Source of the DNA: Elmis aenea
Lineage: Eukaryota; Arthropoda; Insecta; Coleoptera; Elmidae
NCBI GenBank assembly: GCA_947652605.1
Contig: OX393578.1
Coordinates: forward strand, 56,985,415-57,049,414
Length of the DNA stretch: 64,000 bases
Direction: 5' to 3'
Position numbers and translations under genes: made by a program. Shown here piece by piece: positions 58,093 through 64,000 of this stretch (its first letter is position 1; the number at the start of each line of letters is the position of its first letter). The notes under the pieces were generated by a model, which was not told where the DNA came from, did not search any database, and worked only from the letters and a program-made list of their open reading frames with translations.

Positions 58093-60312
58093 TGAAAATG
58101 GCTCGGAAACAATTACTTGAAAGAAAATTTCTCGAATACAATTGCTCGAGAAATTGTTCCTCGATTGGAAAGTTCCTCGAAAGCCTGCCTAGTTGCTCGA
58201 ATAACAATTTCTCGGAAAGAAAATTGCTCGACATAATAAAATAAGTTACTTTAAAAAAATATATTAAATTTATATAAATACAAAATAATTAAATGTACTA
58301 GAAAAGTTGTTTACATTTGTTTAAACTTAGAAAAATGTATTTAAATTTATTTACAAATACCTTTTGGACACACTGTACAATATTTTCAAATATCTATAGT
58401 GTTTACCTCAACAACAAATGTAAATGTACACTGTACATGTATTTGTAAATAAATTTACACAACAACTGTTCTAGTACATTTAATTAATTTGTATTTATAC
58501 AGGGTGTCCCCGTTATCACCGCAAATATTTTAAGTGGTGATAGAGGACCTTTTTCTAAGAAAAAATTTCAAGTAAATTTTTTTCCTTAAATCAAATGCTA
58601 AGCTGATATCAACACTAACTTGATTTTTTTATACTTCTGCATTTATAAGACTCTGTAGCCAAAAATATCAATTTTATCGTAAAATACCTTTAAGCTTTTT
58701 AATAGAACATGAAATTTTCTACAAAATTAGTTTTATTTATTTTTTGTCGACAGGCAATGGTTTGAGAGTTATAAAGCAGTTTGTACAAAAAAATGTAAAA
58801 AATTTACAAAATTTAATTGTTTCTTAGACTTTGCAACCGCTGTATCTTTAAAACGAAAGGTTGTACAAAAAAACCGACGGCCCATTCCGGATACCAAATT
58901 TTATTCGCTACAATTTTGGTCAAGTGAAATTTTTTGAAAATCTAACCGATTTTCCGGAAAAGCTGAAAATAAGGAATAGAGTGCAAAAACAAAATTTCCT
59001 ACAAATATTGTTTTGTATTTAAAAATGCTTTTAAAGAGAGTGCGATTACGTGATTGAAAATGATGGAGTTCATTTTGAACACTTATTGAAGTAATTTTGT
59101 GGTTACATGTTAATTTTATTGCGTCCAGATGGATTTGCATTGTTTTGCATTTTATCGTTTTCGAAAAACAAAAACTCCCGGTATTATGATATTTTGTATT
59201 TAAAAATGCCATAGCATCGGCAACATTCATAAAATTATGGATCTCATCAGTTTCAAAACTTTTTTGAAATTCTTCAGAAAACCACCCCTTGTCATTTTTT
59301 TTAAGGAGCTAACGAACAAATTTAACAAAAAATTGTAAAATTGCATATAAATAAGTTATGTAAATTTTTAAAAACGCCGCATCTTTTTAACGAAACGTCG
59401 TAGAGCAAAACGGATGCCTATTGCGGATAAGGCATTTAACGGACTACAACTTCGGTAAATATATTGTTCAATAAAACTAAATGTATCATAGAAATGTCTA
59501 TAATAGTGAAAAGGTGAAAAAAAAACGATAAAATGCAAAACAATGCAAATCCATCTGGACGCAATAAAATTAACATGTAATTACAAAATTACTTCAATAA
59601 GTGTTCAAAATGACCTCCATCATTTTCAATCACGTAATCGCACTCTCTTTAAAAGCATTTTTAAATACAAAACAATATTTGTAGGAAATTTGGTTTTTGC
59701 ACTCTATTCCTTATTTTCAGCTTTTCCGGAAAATCGGTTTGATTTTCAAAAAATTTCACTTGACCAAAATTGTAGCCCATAAAATTTGCTATCCGGAATG
59801 GGTCGTCGGTTTTTTTGTACAACCTTTCGTTTTAAAGATACAGCGGTTGCAAAGTCTAAGAAACAATTAAATTTTGTAAATTTTTTACATTTTTTTGTAC
59901 AAACTGCTTTATAACTTTCAAACCATTGCCTGCAGACAAAAAATAAATAGAACTAATTTTGTAAAGAATTTCATGCTCTATTAAAAAGCTTTAAGATATT
60001 TTACGATAAAATTGATATTTTCGGCTACAGAGTCTTAAAAAGGCAGAAGTGTAAAAAAATCAAGTTAGTGTTGATATCAGCTTAGCATTTGATTTTAGGA
60101 AAAAATTTTACTTGAAATGTTTTCTTAGAAAAAGGTCCTCTATCACCACTTAAAATATTCGCGGTGATAACGGGGACACCCTGTATATTAAATTTTTTTT
60201 AAGTAACTTTTATCAATATTTTGAACAATTTTGTTTTCGAGAAATTGTTATTCGAGCAACTAGGCTTTCGAGGAACTTTCCATTCGAAGAACGTTTTCTC
60301 GAGCAATTTTCC
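58093..60312. mobile_element. Foldback element with 15-bp-repeat arms
   Basis: The left arm (58093-58260) is built of ~15-16 bp units around TTGCTCGAA / TTTCTCGAA, with CTCG spaced 14-16 bp apart and one 20-bp gap. The right arm (about 60200-60312) is the inverted version; GAAAGTTCCTCGAAAGCC and TAGTTGCTCGAATAACAATT occur in both. Inside the left arm lies a further palindrome (about 58285-58495; TAATTAAATGTACTAG and complement). A P3 palindrome (58500-60183) is inserted in the middle. Minisatellite-like inverted arms resemble foldback elements. No flanking duplication is evident. Confidence 0.8.
58500..60183. mobile_element. Palindromic element, family P3, full copy
   Basis: A 1684-bp near-palindrome, TA-CAGGGTGTCCCCGTTATCAC to complement and TA. 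It matches 41126-42781 throughout, including the mirrored transposase-like C-terminal codons (GVHFEHLLK-stop) and the antisense frames at 58901-59230 and 59543-59782. It sits inside the foldback element at 58093-60312. Confidence 0.92.
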
Positions 60313-60434
60313 GCACCCCGTGCGGGAAGCAGGCCATCGTTAGCCCTATCCTGGACCGCTATTACTATTACAATATAAATTTAAGGACCCTTTCAAATAA
60401 TTATCAACAAATTAATTAAAAAAATGAATGTTTA

Positions 60435-61116
60435 TAGGGTTCACATAGATGGGGATCTCGTAAACGGTAAGAGCTACAAAGAAGTTTAAATTAGACAAAT
60501 TGTTTCCCTTTCCGAGATCTATTCAGTGATGCTTTAATGTTTTAAAAAAGTTCCATGGCACGCTAGAAAATAAACAAAAATCGTAATGGTTTTTTTTTTT
60601 TAATCCTTAATAACTTGGTTATACTTGATGGTACAAAAATATTTTTTGGGGAAAAATAGTAATCATCGTTTCAGGGTTTAAAACCGCGTCTTCTTTGATA
60701 AGAACCAAGACAGCATATGCGAAACGTCACGTAATCAAAGAAGGCGCGGTTCCAAACCCGGTAATGAAGATTGTAATATAAACAATGGCCGTGAAACCCT
60801 GAAGAATAAAAATGTTGTCGTTTTTTTTACGCACTGTAAAATGAAAACGTTTTTATTTTGCAGTGCGTAAAAAAATCTACAACTTTTCCCCAAAAATATG
60901 TTTGCACCATCCAAGTATAACCGAGTTATTAACGATTTAAAAAAAATGCCGGTTTGATTTTGTTTTATTATCTAGTGTGCCATAGAACTTTTTTAAAACA
61001 TTAAAGCATCACTAAATAGATCTCAGAAAGGGGAACAATTTGTCTGATTTAAACTTCTTTGTAGCTCTTACCGTTTACCAGATCCCAATAGTGGCCCTTC
61101 TATGTGGACCACCCTG
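60435..61116. mobile_element. Palindromic CAGGGTGGTCCACATAG element, family P5
   Basis: The right end is complement of CAGGGTGGTCCACATAGAAG, followed by TA. The left end is eroded (TAGGGTTCACATAG). Arms share GGTAAGAGCTACAAAGAAGT and AGACAAATTGTTTCCC with complements. Two inner hairpins are visible: one at about 60673-60760 (CGCGTCTTCTTTGAT / ATCAAAGAAGGCGCG) and one at about 60820-60868 (ACGCACTGTAAAATGAAAACG and complement). Confidence 0.87.
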
Positions 61117-61345
61117 TATATTGTGGAATAAGTTAGAGTAGGAAGAGATGGAAGTTTTTTAGATTACCTCGTTAGGTAATTATTTCAAAAATTCTACTAC
61201 GATTTAATAATTCTGAACATAAAATAACATGATTAACTTGTTCTCTCTTTAAAAGACTATAAGAGTACCTACTTTTCTACACATTTTTTGAGCAAATACT
61301 CTGATAATAGATTTATAATCAATATTTTCAAATGTTTTTTGTTCA

Positions 61346-61674
61346 ATGTATAAATGTGCTAAATGGGGTCTACAGACCTACCAATTTGTCGGGACAACCG
61401 GCCGACCATTCCGATAAATTGTTGAATGTGTAGTGTTTCACCCGACCAACACGACAGTTGGAACGGTCGGGTGCCAGCTATCCAACAAGCCAACGTCCCC
61501 ACTACATTCCTTTAGATAAGGACTATTAAACCGAAAATTTAACATCAAAATGAATAAAAAGCTATGACGTTTAGCTGTGTTGGTTGGACTGATCGGTAGG
61601 TGTGTAGACAACACCCAACTCGGAGTTCCCGACTGTCGGCCCCGACAAATTGCCTTATGTATAAATGTGCTAAA
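61346..61674. mobile_element. 293-bp insert between 18-bp direct repeats
   Basis: ATGTATAAATGTGCTAAA occurs exactly at 61346-61363 and 61657-61674. The 293-bp insert is GC-richer than its surroundings and has inverted CAATTTGTCGGG-type words near both ends, plus GGTCGGGTG and CCGACTGTCGG inside. An 18-bp duplication is longer than DNA transposons usually make and fits target-primed retrotransposition, but there is no A-tail or tRNA-like head. Type unresolved. Confidence 0.72.
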
Positions 61675-61832
61675 GAGTTAACGTTTTTTTTTGACAATGT
61701 ACCGAAAAGATAATTTATAAATAAGAATTCTTGTCTGTATGTTCACCGAGTTCAAAACAGCTTGAATAACTTTATGATTTGACTGAAACTTTTTGCCTCC
61801 TGATAATTTTATCAGAGGTAAAAAATGTCTTA

Positions 61833-62501
61833 CATGAAAGGTTCACGATATGTTGTCGCTAGAATCTGATCAAGGCTGTGTTTATTGCATCAAGAACATC
61901 AAAACTATAAATGTTTTGCAGAGTTATACGTGCCACTAGCCATTTCCTTCGGAAAAATTGGGAAAGAACTGAAAATATGAGTACCTAATAAAGGTAATTT
62001 TTGCAATCCCCTTGACTATGAAACCGTCAAAGATAAATTCGAAATTCTTCTATTTACCAATGCACGCGTCCTTTGGAAGTAAAAAGGTGCACATTTTTTG
62101 AAAACATCCTAAACGGTTCCGGAGAAAAACGCGAAAAACTAGGCCCTTGTAAAAATTGTTTCCCCTATGTTAAACAACTTCTCAAATCATAGCGCTTTTC
62201 CAAAGGTTTCGTTTTTGACGTTTATTTCCGGAACCGTTTAAGAGTATTTCAAAAAATTTGCACCATTTTACTTGCGATGGATGCGCGCATAGCTAAATAG
62301 AAGAATTTTTATTTTATCTCTAACGTTTTCATGGTCAACGCGATGGCAAAAATTACCTTTATTATTCATCTTTTCCCCAATTTTTCTGAAGAAAATGGCC
62401 CGTGGCACGATAACTCTGCAAAACATTTAGTTTTGATGATCTTGATGCAATAAACACAGCCTTGATCAGATTCTAGCGACAACATATCGTGACCCTCCCT
62501 G
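61833..62501. mobile_element. Palindromic CAGGGAGGGTCACGAT element, family P6
   Basis: Arms of ~300 bp, from ACGATATGTTGTCGCTAGAA at the left to complement at 62473-62492, meet near 62155-62190. The right terminus reads as CAGGGAGGGTCACGATA on the minus strand. The left is eroded to CATGAAAGGTTCACGATA after a TA. Shared inner words include TTTTGCAGAGTTAT and AAACGGTTCCGGA with complements. A piece of the arm recurs at 40855-40945. Confidence 0.83.
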
Positions 62502-63139
62502 GTTAGATTAATTAATTAAGAATTTTAAGTATATACTGTTTTAGATATTGCCCCAATTGACACGGAACACTTTGATGTTTAATAAAAAAATAAACCTGTT
62601 TGTTAGGTTTAACGTTTTTGTCATCACAGCCTCCAATTTCTAAAGTTGCTGGTTAACTAAAATTAACAAACTCAAGTTTGGTATCAGATTCGCAAATCGT
62701 AGACTGCATTACACGGTTTGCAAAGTACATCTCAATCACACAAGTCAATCAAAACCGTTTCTTCTTATATGGAATATATATGCTGGTCATGACTTAAGGA
62801 TCCATTTAGATCAAATGAATCACTGTCCATTTTTTATCGCCACAAAGACATACCAACAACTATCGAATGCTTGGTTAATGGCGTGTGGAATTCTACGAAT
62901 AACTCAATTTTTTTGTTTCCTGTTTTAATTTACAACTCCGCTTGTTAAATATTGTTTGTATACTATCACAGTAGCCTAGTTTCGATATCAAAAGATATCT
63001 TCATACTTTTAGTTTTGATCTGGGTCATACACATCATGATATATTGTGCTTAAAATTGCCAATTAAAGTTTCTCATTGTGTGCATCGGTTAATGTACGTA
63101 TTCTTATAAAGTGGGTTATGCATTTTTTTAAAGGCGAGT
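62502..63139. other. No recognisable feature
   Basis: AT-rich, without ORFs or repeat partners noticed. Confidence 0.45.
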
Positions 63140-63181
63140 TTTGATAAATGTGACGCGTCTGTGTAGGAACGCTACCGTGCG

Positions 63182-63373
63182 ATGGGTCGGATCTGGCCGG
63201 CTGTGTTCTCCGGTGATTCCATTGTCACTACCGCGACGACACCTCTTAGTATCAGGTCGTTCGTTTTTATGTTGTTAACTGGAGAAGTAGGCCTTACGGT
63301 CATCATCTTAGTCCTCTTAATACCTTTCGTATTAGAATTCTCTGCAAGTCGCAGTACAGCCGTGTATTACTAA
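63182..63373 (+). CDS. 63-codon ORF in a GC-richer island, function unknown
   Basis: ATG 63182 begins MGRIWPAVFSGDSIVTTATT and the frame ends SASRSTAVYY-stop at 63373. Residues ~34-52 (VGLTVIILVLLIPFVLEFS when aligned with the codons) could form one membrane helix. The block 63150-63400 is clearly richer in GC than its flanks. The opposite strand is also open over most of it (MMTVRPTSPVNNIKTNDLIL within a longer frame), so the coding strand is uncertain. CTGTGTAG before 63165 could be a splice acceptor, but joining it to the exon at 9849 runs into a stop after ~17 codons. It could be a small membrane protein, an exon of either strand, or a transposon remnant. Confidence 0.4.
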   Translation: MGRIWPAVFSGDSIVTTATTPLSIRSFVFMLLTGEVGLTVIILVLLIPFVLEFSASRSTAVYY

Positions 63374-64000
63374 TTTGGTTCGCGTGAGATCCTTATTGAC
63401 TGTAAACGAACTAAAACCGATTGAAATGGTGCCGACTGACTGCCACTAAATATATTAATTAAAATCTAGATATTGGAGTGCACCTAAATCGTCCATTTGA
63501 ACTTGTCTTGCGGAAGAAAAACAAAAAAACAAAAAAAAAAAAAAACGATTGAATTATTAAGCCGATTCATTCATATATTTAAGTAAGCTTATTTAAAAAT
63601 CATTGATGTTGTTTCAAGGATTTCTTGTCTAAATCAGTTTTAAGACTATTGTCTCTTTATTAGTTGCAGTCTTATTTATTTATTTATGTACACACACTCA
63701 GTTGTCATAGCAACGATTATCGTTGGCAACCTTCTTCTATAAATTATATTGATTTGGACAAATTAATTTCTATTGTTATAACATCGTCTTCCAATTGTTG
63801 TATTAAATTTTGGGTGTCCATGAGTAATCTATTTTTATAACGTGGTTAAGGTGGCCCTGCCGAGGAAATAAAAGTCCAAAAACCGTATGTATTTTTTTCA
63901 AAAAGATGTTTTTTTAAACAAAAAGTGATTTTTAATCGAAACTGTTTCTATTTTCATTCAAAGTTTTGCTATTTCTATAACATATTTGTTATATTTTAAA
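63374..64000. other. No recognisable feature
   Basis: Contains an A-rich run (63519-63546) that could be the tail of a retroposed sequence, but no matching body or duplication is seen. Otherwise AT-rich. Confidence 0.45.

Noticed and set aside
63165..63221. Second exon joined to the signal-peptide exon at 9849
   Set aside because: With the required phase the frame stops after about 17 codons and the acceptor lacks a strong pyrimidine tract.

Overview
The window reads as AT-rich nuclear DNA of an arthropod, most likely an insect. The reasons are decayed non-LTR retrotransposons, hAT and Tc1/mariner-type transposons, a Penelope-like element with hammerhead-like motifs, and one spliced-looking signal-peptide exon. 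There are no operons, bacterial genes or CRISPR arrays. The insect order cannot be fixed from the sequence alone.

Only one candidate host exon is well formed. It is a 49-base first coding exon at 9801-9849 (+), encoding a signal peptide and ending at a CAG|GT donor, with a plausible promoter before it. No convincing second exon follows, so most of the remaining 54 kb may be a very long first intron or intergenic DNA. A more GC-rich 63-codon ORF at 63182-63373 and two unidentified coding-like segments at 55813-56721 and 57726-57995 are the other possible non-transposon sequences.

Layout. 1-9 kb: hairpin-ended MITE, a 16-bp minisatellite, a FLYWCH/MULE transposase pseudogene broken by a LINE, a 1.3 kb TIR element with a ~390 bp internal duplication, and a LINE ending in a GAAGACGAA array. 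9.5-9.85 kb: promoter and exon. 11.8-13.2 kb: a hAT element with a perfect 8-bp target duplication. 16-22 kb: palindromic elements, one inserted into a LINE reverse transcriptase. 28.7-33.2 kb: LINE fragments, one holding a second 15-16 bp minisatellite. 37.2-39.3 kb: a hAT inside a hAT. 41-45 kb: a palindromic element and a LINE. 49.5-52.7 kb: several nested elements, including a Penelope-like insertion. 54.1-55.5 kb: a hAT with a transposase pseudogene. 58.1-62.5 kb: a foldback element with minisatellite arms, further palindromes, and an element between 18-bp direct repeats.

The main theme is a set of ten near-complete palindromes, about 10.8 kb in total. They have CAGGGTG-type ends, mostly flanked by TA. 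One family keeps a fossil C-terminus resembling Tc1/mariner-type transposases in its arms. Transcription through them would give long RNA hairpins. Every transposase or reverse transcriptase seen here is broken, so any movement must have depended on enzymes encoded elsewhere.
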